The position numbers and the translations under genes were made by a program. From NCBI RefSeq assembly GCF_000934605.2, contig NZ_CP010897.2:2232001-2296000 (forward strand): a stretch of 64,000 bases of DNA, given 5' to 3'. Source of the DNA: Pandoraea vervacti. GTDB taxonomy: Bacteria > Pseudomonadota > Gammaproteobacteria > Burkholderiales > Burkholderiaceae. Under the pieces are notes generated by a model. It was not told where the DNA came from, did not search any database, and saw only the letters and a list, made by a program, of their open reading frames with translations. Shown piece after piece: positions 54,790 to 63,978 of the stretch (positions are counted from its first letter, which is position 1; each line of letters starts with the position of its first letter).

Positions 54790-55054
54790 CCCAAACCCCA
54801 CCTCTTGACGCCTGCTTCGGCAAAACGACCATGCTCCCCACCGACATTCGCCAGCACAACTATTTTTTCGTTGGATGCTTATTACGGTCGGGGATTTGCC
54901 GGGTAGCGTGGCGCGGGGCCGCGCATGGGCGCCTGCGGCAATGATAGGACCCGGCGATGGGGGAACGGGGCGGGGCGCCCCGGGCATTGCCTGCAAGAGG
55001 TGGGTTTCGACGCCCATGCCATCGGCGAGGACGCATTGCGTTTCGGGCAGGCAT

Positions 55055-55089
55055 GAAAAAAGCCGATGATCTTTCGATCATCGGCTTTT
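55055..55089. terminator. Bidirectional terminator next to tRNA-Leu, left copy
   Basis: Stem AAGCCGATGATC/GATCATCGGCTT with a very short loop and A/T-runs on both sides (AAAAAA before, TTTTC after). It ends the tRNA-Leu transcript on the minus strand and could end a plus-strand gene. Confidence 0.85.
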
Positions 55090-55099
55090 CGTATTTTGT

Positions 55100-55184
<85 letters not shown>

Positions 55185-55322
55185 CCCGTCAGCTCGCTTA
55201 CTGCTTGCTCGCTGCGAAGAAGTGAGATTATGCCGAGGCTGTCGGGGGCTGTCAACACTGGCGCGTGAAAAAATTCAAAAACTTTCACGCGCCGTCTGCT
55301 GCGCTCGGGGAACGCCCCGAAG

Positions 55323-56237
55323 TCACGCCGCACGGCCCATATGCTCCGATCGAATCATGTCGATCAAATGGCGCAATCCCGGCAACGTCTGACGGCGGCT
55401 CGGGTAATACATCGACAACGGCGGCCCATCGACGGCCCAGTCCGTGAGCACCGCCTCCAAGGTGCCGTTGGCCAACTGCGCCGAGACGTTGCGCTCCAGC
55501 ACGTATCCCAGGCCCAACCCGCCCACCGCCGCGGCAATCACGCCATCGCTTTCGTTGATGCTCAACGCACCGGGCACATCCAGCTCGACCGACGACGTGC
55601 CGTTGCCGAGCTCCCACTTGTACAACGTGTTGTCGCCCAGGCGCATCCGGATGCAATTATGCGACATCAAATCCTGCGGCGCCTTCGGTCGACCGTGGCG
55701 CGCAAGGTACGCCGGCGAGGCCACGACGATCCACTTGAGGGCCGGCGTCAGCGGCGTCGCAATCATGTCGCCAGGTACCGTATCGCCGTAGCGCATGCCT
55801 GCATCGAAGCCTTCGGCGACGATGTCCAGCATCCGGTCGTCGACCGTCACATCGAGCTCGATATCGGGATACGACGCCACGAAGCGCGGCAAAATCGGAT
55901 CCAGCAACAACCGCGCCGCATCGCGTGGGACATTCAGGCGCAAGCGTCCGGCCGGCGAGGCCCGGTAGCGGTCCAGCGCGCCGATCGCCGTCGCGATCTG
56001 CTCGAGACCTGCTTCCAGTTCCTTCGCCAATGCCGATCCCGCCGCCGTCGGCGACACGGAGCGACTCGTCCGGTTTAGTAACTTCACGCCCAGACGCGCT
56101 TCGAGATTTCGCATCGCGTGACTCAGGGCGGAGGTCGTCACGCCCAATTCCGTGGCGGCCTCGCGAAAACTCTGCCGGCGGCAGATGGTGACAAAAACGT
56201 TCAAATCGGCAAGCTCGCCGCGAGTGAAGGCAGGCAT
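55323..56237 (-). CDS. LysR-family transcriptional regulator
   Basis: 304 residues from the ATG at 56237 (MPAFTRGELADLNVFV). The helix-turn-helix is at about 10-65 (RRQSFREAATELGVTTSALSHAMRNLEARLGVKLLNRTSRSV). The substrate-binding domain follows, with the dimer pattern GRLRLNVPRDAA and DAGMRYGDTVPGDMIA. It belongs to the CrgA/DsdC-like group common in Burkholderiales; the inducer is unknown. No target gene is divergent from it. A near-palindrome GTAAATTTTAC at 56333-56343 upstream may be its own site. Confidence 0.92.
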   Translation of the reverse strand: MPAFTRGELADLNVFVTICRRQSFREAATELGVTTSALSHAMRNLEARLGVKLLNRTSRSVSPTAAGSALAKELEAGLEQIATAIGALDRYRASPAGRLRLNVPRDAARLLLDPILPRFVASYPDIELDVTVDDRMLDIVAEGFDAGMRYGDTVPGDMIATPLTPALKWIVVASPAYLARHGRPKAPQDLMSHNCIRMRLGDNTLYKWELGNGTSSVELDVPGALSINESDGVIAAAVGGLGLGYVLERNVSAQLANGTLEAVLTDWAVDGPPLSMYYPSRRQTLPGLRHLIDMIRSEHMGRAA

Positions 56238-56669
56238 GTATTTCCCAACAAGTATCAAGCAACAAGAACCAAAAACACCCGACGAGCTCAACGAGTTAAG
56301 CGTCTGTTGAACAATATTCAATTTTTTATGAGGTAAATTTTACAGATTTCCTTTTGGTTCTGAGCGGCCCCTTGAGCGGAGTGACGCAAACGCTACACAT
56401 TCTCACTTACGTTCATTCGCAGGCGCCCCGCAGTTCGGTGCGCCGCCTTCGGCAGGGGATCGGCGGATGGGGGGGCGAGGAGGGGGCGGTCGGCGCAAGA
56501 TGCGCGTCGAGCACGGCAACCGCGTCAATCTCGGTGCGATGAATTGTGCGCGCGGGCAAGCGCATCCTGGCGTCTGCATGTGCACGGCGAAACACGAACA
56601 AGGGCGACTCGCCAGGAATCCAGGAATTCAGGAATCGCCCTTATGTTTTGTCACTTCATGGACGCCGCA
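56238..56669. other. Intergenic region between LysR and SDR-like genes
   Basis: About 430 bases. The left part, up to about 56345, is AT-rich and is the promoter region of the LysR gene. The right part is G-rich and then carries a CCAGGAATCCAGGAATTCAGGAAT repeat (about 56612-56635) just before the SDR-like stop. No gene is called. Confidence 0.45.
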
Positions 56670-57335
56670 TCAGGCGTCCACGAAAATGACCTGCCCCGTG
56701 ATGAAACTGTCGACGCATCGCCGGAATGCTTTGCCGACCAGGGTGTCGGCGACCGGCTGATAGCCGGGCATCATGTCCCGATAGTCCGCCCACGCCGATT
56801 CGATCACGGTCGGATTGACCGCGTTGATCCGGATGCCGCGCGGCAACTCATGTGCGACGCATTTCACGAAGGTATCGATGGCGCCGCTGGTCGTGGCATC
56901 CGCGATGCCCAGGGGCATCGGTTTGATGTTCAGAATGCCGGAGATCAGCGTGAACGATCCTCGGTCGTCGATGTACTTCAACCCCTCGCGCACGACGTTC
57001 ATCTGGCCCACCAGCTTGCTTTGAATCGTGGTCGCCCACTGGCTGTCGGTCATCGACTCGAAGTCGGCGTATTCGCAGTGGCCGACGGCGCTGATGACGG
57101 CGTCGAACGATCCATAAGTCTCGACGACGGATGCAAACAGGCTCGCGAGCGACTCGCTGCACGTGATGTCGACCTGAAGATGCTTCGGATCGCTGCCGCC
57201 GGATCGGCTGGCCATGAGGATGTCATGGTCGTCCAGATCGGTCATGGCGGCCTGTCCGATGTGACCCGTCGCGCCGATCACGATGACGCGCTTTTTCCGC
57301 TTGGTGTCCTTGGTGTCCTTGGTGCCGGTGCTCAT
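56670..57335 (-). CDS. Short SDR-like protein without the Tyr-Lys pair
   Basis: 221 residues from the ATG at 57335, with GAGGTAA upstream. VIVIGATGHIGQAA binds the nucleotide, and VDITCSESLASLF, FDAVISAVGH and GSFTLISGILN follow the Rossmann pattern. Where classical SDRs have Tyr-x-x-x-Lys, this protein has GIADATTSGAIDTF, so the usual proton relay is missing. I know a group of such 200-residue proteins in proteobacteria. KDTKDTK near the start comes from a 9-base repeat. It is divergent from a LysR gene that probably controls it. Confidence 0.82.
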   Translation of the reverse strand: MSTGTKDTKDTKRKKRVIVIGATGHIGQAAMTDLDDHDILMASRSGGSDPKHLQVDITCSESLASLFASVVETYGSFDAVISAVGHCEYADFESMTDSQWATTIQSKLVGQMNVVREGLKYIDDRGSFTLISGILNIKPMPLGIADATTSGAIDTFVKCVAHELPRGIRINAVNPTVIESAWADYRDMMPGYQPVADTLVGKAFRRCVDSFITGQVIFVDA

Positions 57336-57414
57336 GTTGCTTACCTCGCTCAGTACATTGGAAAACGAGGCGCCATCATAGAAATCGCCGGGTGTGCGGT
57401 AAATCAGGCGGGGG

Positions 57415-57429
57415 TTGTATCCGTTACAA
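57415..57429 (+). promoter_or_regulatory. LysR-type operator between SDR-like and LysR genes
   Basis: TTGTATCCGTTACAA is a perfect inverted repeat TTGTA-N5-TACAA, with the T-N11-A core of LysR-type sites. It ends ten bases before the LysR start codon and overlaps its ribosome site, and is 80 bases upstream of the divergent SDR-like gene. That is the standard place for an autoregulatory recognition site. Confidence 0.7.
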
Positions 57430-57438
57430 GGAATCGTT

Positions 57439-58374
57439 GTGGACAGTATCGACCTCAAACATATGCGCATCTTCCTGCGGCTCGTTCGTGAGAAAAGCGC
57501 GTCGAAAGTCGCCGTCGAAACGGGCATGTCCCAGCAGGCGATAAGTGGATATCTGAAACGCTTGCGCGACGCGCTGCCTCACGAGATTTTTCTGCGTCAT
57601 AGCAATGGAATCGAGCCCACGGACTTTGCGCTGGACGTGGCGCGAAAGTTCGAGCGCGCCCTCGATGAAGTCGACGGCGTGTTTCACGCGGGCGTGTTCG
57701 ATCCCGCGACGTGGGATCGATGCATCGGCATCATCGCCAACGAGTACGCCCAACTGTCGATGCTGCCGAGGTTCGTGGCGCAGATTCGTCAGTCGGCGCC
57801 GCATGTCAGGGTGAAGGTGCTGGACTTCGATGACGCTGCGCACGCGGAGCAACTCGCGAAAGGGGAGGCGGAACTGGTGCTCGGGTTCTCCGCGTTTTTC
57901 GACGGCTCGCTCGTGAGAACCGCGCTGCGCGATGAGCGGTATTGCTGTGTGGTGGGAGATGGCTCGCGGATCGCGAGCCAAATTCGCGAGGTTGCGGATA
58001 TCGGGAAGTTCGCGCGCGTGGATTTTTCGCCTGGCAGCAGCGACTCGCGCGATAGGGTGTCGCAGTGGCTCGCGGCGCATGGCGTGACAGGTGCGCCGGT
58101 GGCGACGTTGGCGTGTTATACCTCGCTCAAGCCGTTTCTCGACGTCAACGACGTCCTCGCGTTCGTGCCCTGTTCGGTTGCGGTGGCTTGTCGGTTGCAA
58201 ACCGTCGATCTGACGCCGATGCCGGAGGTCCTGACGGCAAGCGTTGGGTGGCACCGGAAAACTGCCGGGAACCCGATGGGGATCTGGTTGCGTGACGTCC
58301 TGACGTCGATCGAAGCGTCAGCCCGCGGGGGAGGTGTTGCCTCCGCGGCGGTCATCCCTGCCGTGCAGGCATGA
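57439..58374 (+). CDS. LysR-family transcriptional regulator
   Basis: 311 residues from a GTG at 57439, with AAGGA upstream; an earlier in-frame TTG lies inside the palindromic operator. The helix-turn-helix is MSQQAISGYLKRLRDALPHEIFLRHSNGIEPTDFAL. The start SIDLKHMRIFLRLV and the binding domain resemble NodD/LinR-like regulators. It is divergent from the SDR-like gene. Its stop codon lies within the first ten bases of the right-hand 178-bp repeat, so the repeat joint runs through the end of this gene. Confidence 0.92.
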   Translation: MDSIDLKHMRIFLRLVREKSASKVAVETGMSQQAISGYLKRLRDALPHEIFLRHSNGIEPTDFALDVARKFERALDEVDGVFHAGVFDPATWDRCIGIIANEYAQLSMLPRFVAQIRQSAPHVRVKVLDFDDAAHAEQLAKGEAELVLGFSAFFDGSLVRTALRDERYCCVVGDGSRIASQIREVADIGKFARVDFSPGSSDSRDRVSQWLAAHGVTGAPVATLACYTSLKPFLDVNDVLAFVPCSVAVACRLQTVDLTPMPEVLTASVGWHRKTAGNPMGIWLRDVLTSIEASARGGGVASAAVIPAVQA

Positions 58375-58407
58375 AAAAAGCCGATGATCTTTCGATCATC
58401 GGCTTTT
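58373..58407. terminator. Bidirectional terminator next to tRNA-Leu, right copy
   Basis: Same hairpin as at 55055-55089. Here it also serves the LysR gene, whose stop codon directly precedes the A-run. Confidence 0.85.
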
Positions 58408-58417
58408 CGTATTTTGT

Positions 58418-58502
<85 letters not shown>

Positions 58503-58781
58503 CCCGTCAGCTCGCTTACTGCTTGCTCGCTGCGAAGAAGTGGAATTATGCGTATCGGGCGCGGGAGTGTCAACACTTTTGCGTAAAAAATTTTCTTTTC
58601 TCTCGCCCCCGCCCACTGCCGCGCTCAAATTCCGCACAGGTGGCAGTTTTCGTGAGGTTTGCCGTATGATTGTCCCTGACTGTAGGACGCCGCACTACGC
58701 GCGTCATACACCTCCACGGACCGTCGGGCGCATGGTGCGCCACTCGGCCGGACTCAACCGGCAAAGCAACGCTACCGACCT

Positions 58782-61352
58782 TTGAGCAAATATCCCTATC
58801 CGATCCCGAGCCGCGAAGAAATCCTCGGTGTCCTGCGCACCGCCGACTCCGCGCTGTCCGCTAACGATATCGCCGAAGCGCTTGCCATCAAGAAGCAGGA
58901 ACGCGAAGGCTTCTTCAAACGTCTCGCCGCCATGGAGCGCGACGATCAGATCCGCCTCGATCGCCGGGGCTACTACCAACTGACGCACCCCTCGAACTTC
59001 ATCGCCGGCCGCGTCATTGGCCATCGCGACGGCTATGGCTTTGCCGTTCGGGACGACGACGGCGATGACCTCTTCCTTCCTAATGAGGAAATGAAGAAGG
59101 TCATGCACAACGACCGGGTCCTTCTGCGCATCGCCGGCTACGACCGCCGGGGCCGTCCCGAAGGTCATATCGTCGAAGTCGTGAGCCGCGCGAACACGCA
59201 CGTCATCGGCCGTTTGCTCAATGAGAACGGCGTCATGGTCGTCGCCCCCGAAGACAAGCGCATCGGCCACGACATCCTCATTCCGCCGCGCGCGCAGGGC
59301 AAAGCGAAGGTGGGGCAGGTCGTCTCCGTCGAACTTACCGATTACCCCAGCCGCTACAGCCAGCCCATCGGCCGCGTCTCAGAAGTGCTCGGCGATATCG
59401 ACGACCCGGGCATGGAAATCGAAATCGCCGTGCGCAAGTACGGCGTGCCGCATCAATTCTCGGCCGAGGCGCTCGCTGCCGCGGGCGCGCTGCCGGACGA
59501 GGTGCGCGCCCCCGACCTGCGCCACCGCATCGACCTGCGAGACGTGCCGCTCGTCACCATCGACGGCGAAGATGCCCGCGACTTCGACGACGCCGTCTAC
59601 TGCGAGCCTGCCAAGGTGGGACGCGTCAACGGTTTCCGCCTCATCGTTGCGATCGCCGACGTCTCGCACTACGTCGCGCCCGGTAGTCCGCTCGACGCCG
59701 ATGCGCTCACGCGCAGCACCTCCGTCTACTTCCCGCGTCGCGTCATTCCGATGCTTCCCGAGAAGCTCTCGAACGGCCTGTGCTCGCTCAATCCCGACGT
59801 GGACCGCTGTGTGCTCGTGTGCGATGCGCTCGTCGCGCCCAACGGTGAGGTCAAGGCGTATCAGTTCTATCCGGCGGTCATTCATTCCGCCGCGCGCCTG
59901 ACCTATACCGAAGTGGCCGCCGTGCTCGGCAACACGAAGGGCGCCGAAGCCCAGCGCCGTGCCGCGTTGCTGCCGCACCTCCAGAATCTGTACGAGCTTT
60001 ACAAGGTGCTTGCGAAGGCGCGCAAATCGCGCGGCGCCATCGAATTCGATTCGACGGAGACATACATCGTCTGTAACGCGCAAGGCAAGATCGAACAGAT
60101 CCTGCCGCGCACGCGTAACGACGCCCATCGGCTCATCGAGGAATGCATGCTCACGGCCAACGTGTGCGCCGCCGATTTCCTCAAGCGTCACAAGCAGCCC
60201 GGCCTTTATCGTATTCACGCGGGACCCTCCGGCGAACGACTCCAGGTGCTGCGCACGTTCCTCAAGACCCTCGGGCTTGCGCTCGGCGGTGGCGACGAGC
60301 CGTCCACGTCCGATTACTCCGAGCTGATGACGCAGATCGAGTCGCGTCCCGACGCCCCCATGCTGCAGACCATGCTGCTGCGCTCCATGCAGCAAGCGGT
60401 CTACAGCCCGGACAACATCGGTCACTTCGGTCTGGCCTATCCGGCTTACACGCACTTTACGAGTCCGATTCGCCGCTATCCCGACCTGCTCACGCATCGC
60501 GCCATCAAGGCGATTCTCGCGGGCAAGAAGTATGAGCCGGAGATTCCGGCGGGCGTGGAACTGACGACGGGGCTTTCGCCGCACGCGCGCAAGTTGCAAA
60601 AGGACGACGACGCTGCCAAGGGCAAAAAGTCGCCGGCGGCGAGGAAGCGCGATGCCATCTGGGACGAACTCGGCCTGCATTGCTCCGCGAACGAACGCCG
60701 GGCTGACGAAGCCTCGCGCGACGTGGAAGCCTGGCTCAAGTGCTACTTCATGCGCGACAAGCTCGGCGAGGAATATGGTGGCACGGTCAGCGCCGTGACG
60801 TCGTTCGGCATCTTCGTGCAGCTCGACGATCTGTTCATCGAAGGTCTGGTGCATGTCACCGAACTGGGCAGCGATTATTTCCAGTTCGACGAGGTGCGTC
60901 ACGAGTTGCGCGGCGAGCGAACCGGTATCCGTTATCGCCTGACCGACCGCGTGCGCGTGCAAGTGAGCCGCGTGGATCTGGATGCACGCAAGATCGACTT
61001 CCGCCTCGTGCGCGAGCCGAACGCCCGCTCGCTGGCGAAGACCTCGGGTCGTGCGGAACGCGGTGGGGCACCTGCACCGTCGCCTGCGGCGGGCACACCA
61101 GGCATCGCCGGCTCGGCAAGCCCCGGTCCGAGCATTCGCCAGTTGCCCAAGGGCGGCGCGTTGCTCAACGGCGTGCAGCCCGCACCAGCCGGCAAGCGTC
61201 CCGCCAAGCCCAAGTCTGCCAAGGTGAAAGCGGCACGTGCCGAGCGCGGCGCGGCGCCCGCCAAGCATGGGGGGAGTGGCGGTGGTGGCGGCAAGGCGCC
61301 GGCCAAGCGCCAAGGCGGGCCGGGCGGGCCGGCGAAGAAACCTCGCCGCTGA
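58782..61352 (+). CDS. rnr: Ribonuclease R
   Basis: 856 residues from a TTG at 58782, which gives the usual start MSKYPYPIPSREEILGVL. No ATG or GTG lies nearby and the ribosome site is poor. It has an N-terminal helix-turn-helix, two cold-shock domains (IAGRVIGHRDGYGFAVRDD), the RNB catalytic domain (IDGEDARDFDDAVYCE, with the Asp cluster; YTHFTSPIRRYPDLLTHR) and an S1 domain (GGTVSAVTSFGIFVQLDDLFIEGLVHV). The last 120 residues are Lys/Pro/Gly/Ala-rich and disordered, as in many Burkholderiales. It degrades structured RNA 3' to 5'. Confidence 0.96.
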   Translation: MSKYPYPIPSREEILGVLRTADSALSANDIAEALAIKKQEREGFFKRLAAMERDDQIRLDRRGYYQLTHPSNFIAGRVIGHRDGYGFAVRDDDGDDLFLPNEEMKKVMHNDRVLLRIAGYDRRGRPEGHIVEVVSRANTHVIGRLLNENGVMVVAPEDKRIGHDILIPPRAQGKAKVGQVVSVELTDYPSRYSQPIGRVSEVLGDIDDPGMEIEIAVRKYGVPHQFSAEALAAAGALPDEVRAPDLRHRIDLRDVPLVTIDGEDARDFDDAVYCEPAKVGRVNGFRLIVAIADVSHYVAPGSPLDADALTRSTSVYFPRRVIPMLPEKLSNGLCSLNPDVDRCVLVCDALVAPNGEVKAYQFYPAVIHSAARLTYTEVAAVLGNTKGAEAQRRAALLPHLQNLYELYKVLAKARKSRGAIEFDSTETYIVCNAQGKIEQILPRTRNDAHRLIEECMLTANVCAADFLKRHKQPGLYRIHAGPSGERLQVLRTFLKTLGLALGGGDEPSTSDYSELMTQIESRPDAPMLQTMLLRSMQQAVYSPDNIGHFGLAYPAYTHFTSPIRRYPDLLTHRAIKAILAGKKYEPEIPAGVELTTGLSPHARKLQKDDDAAKGKKSPAARKRDAIWDELGLHCSANERRADEASRDVEAWLKCYFMRDKLGEEYGGTVSAVTSFGIFVQLDDLFIEGLVHVTELGSDYFQFDEVRHELRGERTGIRYRLTDRVRVQVSRVDLDARKIDFRLVREPNARSLAKTSGRAERGGAPAPSPAAGTPGIAGSASPGPSIRQLPKGGALLNGVQPAPAGKRPAKPKSAKVKAARAERGAAPAKHGGSGGGGGKAPAKRQGGPGGPAKKPRR

Positions 61353-61676
61353 GTTTTGTGCCGCCAAACCCTTGAGCGCCGGTGAGCGCAACCGGGCTTC
61401 GTCAAGCGATGAACCTACGGCGTGCCACCCGTATTTCCGGGCAACGTGTCACCGAACGGCGGCGAAGTGAGCGGTTTGCAGTAAGATGGGCGCCTTTGCC
61501 GGGAATCAGCGGCATTCGGTACCCGCGATGAATTGCGGCGGCGGTGGCCCATCGGGCTCCCGCCGCCGTCGTGCTTTGGGCGGCCCGTTGTGATCGACGT
61601 GATCGACGTGATCGACCGAATCGAGTCGCACGGTTCGCGATGACTGCCCGGGCGCACGCTATTTTGAGGATGTGAA
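61353..61676. other. Intergenic region rnr / rlmB
   Basis: About 320 bases without a gene. A GTGATCGAC unit is repeated three times at about 61589-61615. I see no strong terminator, so rnr and rlmB could share a transcript. Confidence 0.45.
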
Positions 61677-62450
61677 ATGAGTAAATTGAAATTGCTGTTC
61701 GGCTTTCATGCCGTGACTGCCCGACTGCGCCACGACGCCAGCAGCATCGAGGAAATCTATTACGACCCGAGCCGCCGCGACCGCCGCATGACCGATTTCC
61801 TCAAGGCTGTGGAGTCGTTCAAGAATGCGCCGGGCGTCAAGATCAAGGTCATTCAGGCCGACGGCAAACGTCTGGACGGCATGGCGGGTTCGTCGCGTCA
61901 CCAGGGGGTGGTGGCGCAGGCGCAGGAAGTCTCGCTGGCGCTCAATCTGGACGAACTGCTCGACGGCATTTCGGGTGACCCGCTGCTGCTCGTGCTCGAC
62001 GGCGTGACCGATCCGCACAACCTCGGCGCGTGCCTGCGTGTTGCCGACGGTGCCGGGGCGCACGCCGTGATCGCTCCCAAAGACCGGGCGGTCGGCCTGA
62101 ATGCGACGGTGGCCAAGGTCGCAAGCGGCGCCGCCGAGACCGTGCCGTACATCATGGTGACGAACCTCGCGCGCACGCTGCGCGAACTGAAGGATCGCGG
62201 CATCTGGGTGGTCGGCACGTCCGACGACGCGCCGGCCGACATCTACGGCACGAAGCTCACCGGTCCGATGGCCATCGTCATGGGCGCGGAAGGCGAGGGC
62301 ATGCGGCGCCTCGTCGGAGAAACGTGCGACGAGCTCATGAGCATCCCGATGGCGGGCGGCTGCGAGAGCCTCAATGTCTCCGTAGCCAGCGCCGTGTGCC
62401 TGTACGAAGCCGTGCGCCAACGCGCGGTGGCGGCAAAGAGCGCGAAGTAA
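61677..62450 (+). CDS. rlmB: 23S rRNA (guanosine-2251-2'-O)-methyltransferase RlmB
   Basis: 257 residues from the ATG at 61677, with GAGG upstream. N-terminal LLFGFHAVTARLRH is the substrate-binding domain. The SPOUT knot motifs are complete: DPHNLGACLRVADGAG, VMGAEGEGMRRL and SIPMAGGCESLNVSVA. It methylates the ribose of G2251 in the P-loop of 23S rRNA. The rnr-rlmB order is shared with many proteobacteria. Confidence 0.96.
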   Translation: MSKLKLLFGFHAVTARLRHDASSIEEIYYDPSRRDRRMTDFLKAVESFKNAPGVKIKVIQADGKRLDGMAGSSRHQGVVAQAQEVSLALNLDELLDGISGDPLLLVLDGVTDPHNLGACLRVADGAGAHAVIAPKDRAVGLNATVAKVASGAAETVPYIMVTNLARTLRELKDRGIWVVGTSDDAPADIYGTKLTGPMAIVMGAEGEGMRRLVGETCDELMSIPMAGGCESLNVSVASAVCLYEAVRQRAVAAKSAK

Positions 62451-62499
62451 GCCTCGGACACCGCCGGATGCCCCCGGCGGTCGATCGGCGCGCGTCGGC

Positions 62500-63978
62500 C
62501 TATTGGCCCGGGGACGCCATGGCCCGGCTGCCGGAACGCTGTGACTCGGCGTCGGGCCCGCCGACGCGACCGGAGGGTACGTCGGGGAGCCTGCCCAGCA
62601 GCGACGCCTGCGTAGGGGCGCCCGCATCATCGGCGCAGGCAAACAACGAATTCAGCGAGCAGGTGGAGCTGTCGTCCGCTCTGGAGGCGGTTTCGCGACG
62701 CAGGGGCGATGGCGTCTGCATCCGCATGTCGCGATCCGCATGCTGACCCCATGAGGGCGCGGTAGCGGATGTCGCCGATGTCGCTGATGTCGTCGGTGCG
62801 GCTGTGGCCTTTGCTGCGGCCTGCGGCTGCGGCACGGCCACTCGCTTGAGCTTGCGGCGTGCAGGCGTCTGCACGGCGCGTCCGGCCACATGGGAAATGC
62901 CGATGGCCTTGGCGAACGCCGCATCCCGTGCCCGCTGCGCCGCCTGGGTTTCGTTGATCTTCGTCAGTTGAAGCATCGTTTGCTCGACGCGCGTCTTCGC
63001 GCCCAAAGGTGCACCTGTCGCGGCGCTCGCTGCGACATCTGCGGCGACAACCCGCTGCGCCCGCACGGTTTGCGCGCTCGCCAATGCCTGTTGCCCGCCC
63101 GATGCCACAGCGACCTGTGCCGATGTGCCGACCAGGCGCGAGTCTTCCCTGATCAATTTCTCGTATTCCGCCTTTGCCACGCCGATCAACTGCGTGCGCA
63201 CGTCGACCCTTTCGTTGGCCGTCGCCTCCGGATGGGTTCGCAGATATTCCACGTAGGCTTCACCCGCCTCCTGAACGATGTGGTCCCGTGCGGGTCTGCG
63301 TGCCTCGGCAATGGCGCGTCCGAGCGTTTTTCCATCGGTCTCGAGCACAGATCGCGTGACGCCACGCGGGGGGGCGTCGTCCGGCAGCACCTTGCGCCAT
63401 TCCCGCTCGAGCGCCGACGTCATGGTCTCGCGCAGGTTGCGCAGCTCGTCGCACGGCAGTGTCGGCATGTCGGTTCTCAGTGCGTCCTCGAGCACCGACT
63501 TCTCGATCTGGTCGAACGTGTTTCGGCAGAGCAGGGTGCACAGTCCGTCGAGCAGTTCGACGGCCGACTCGCTGGGCATGTCCTCGGCCTTGCGCCGGTT
63601 GTGAGACGTCTTGCTTCGCGAGCCGAACGGGAACCTGAACAGTTCCTCGCGGTTTTTCCTGCTGATCCTCGACTTTGCACTGGTCCGGCAAGCGAACGAT
63701 TTCGCTTCGAGTTCGTCCCGGATCTCACGGGCAGCCGCTGCGCCGGGGTCGCGAGAGCTCGCCGCCGCGCAAATCTCCCGATAGAAGCCCTCGTATTGCG
63801 AATAGGTCGATGCGAAGAATGTGCCCCGGATGCTCGTCAGAAAAACCTCCTGAATGAAGAACTGGTCGGCAATGCGGACAAACGCCCGGGCGGGCGCGGC
63901 ATCGTAACGTGCACGAACCGCGAGCATGGAGGTCAGGAACTGGCCCGGGATCGTCTTCAGCATGGACCAGACCGACAT
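62500..63978 (-). CDS. Unrecognised large protein with Ser/Thr/Pro-rich tail (may start beyond window)
   Basis: At least 492 residues. The ATG at 63978 has no ribosome site and the frame stays open to the window edge, so the true start may lie outside. No signal peptide or membrane segment is clear. Residues about 1-330 are helical and charged (IREDSRLVGTS, RARDAAFAKAIGIS), with a Cys-containing helix ELLDGLCTLLCRNTFDQIEKSVLEDAL. From about 360 the chain is disordered: KLKRVAVPQPQAAAKATAAP, a TSATSATSAT repeat and a Ser/Gly/Pro-rich end. I know no family with this layout. The style (helical core plus disordered tail, no export signal) is compatible with a secreted effector or cytoplasmic scaffold, but no function is assigned. 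Confidence 0.65.
   Translation of the reverse strand: MSVWSMLKTIPGQFLTSMLAVRARYDAAPARAFVRIADQFFIQEVFLTSIRGTFFASTYSQYEGFYREICAAASSRDPGAAAAREIRDELEAKSFACRTSAKSRISRKNREELFRFPFGSRSKTSHNRRKAEDMPSESAVELLDGLCTLLCRNTFDQIEKSVLEDALRTDMPTLPCDELRNLRETMTSALEREWRKVLPDDAPPRGVTRSVLETDGKTLGRAIAEARRPARDHIVQEAGEAYVEYLRTHPEATANERVDVRTQLIGVAKAEYEKLIREDSRLVGTSAQVAVASGGQQALASAQTVRAQRVVAADVAASAATGAPLGAKTRVEQTMLQLTKINETQAAQRARDAAFAKAIGISHVAGRAVQTPARRKLKRVAVPQPQAAAKATAAPTTSATSATSATAPSWGQHADRDMRMQTPSPLRRETASRADDSSTCSLNSLFACADDAGAPTQASLLGRLPDVPSGRVGGPDAESQRSGSRAMASPGQ

Noticed and set aside
59379..61391. Long minus-strand open frame opposite rnr
   Set aside because: Antisense of RNase R; no start signal and no recognisable domain.
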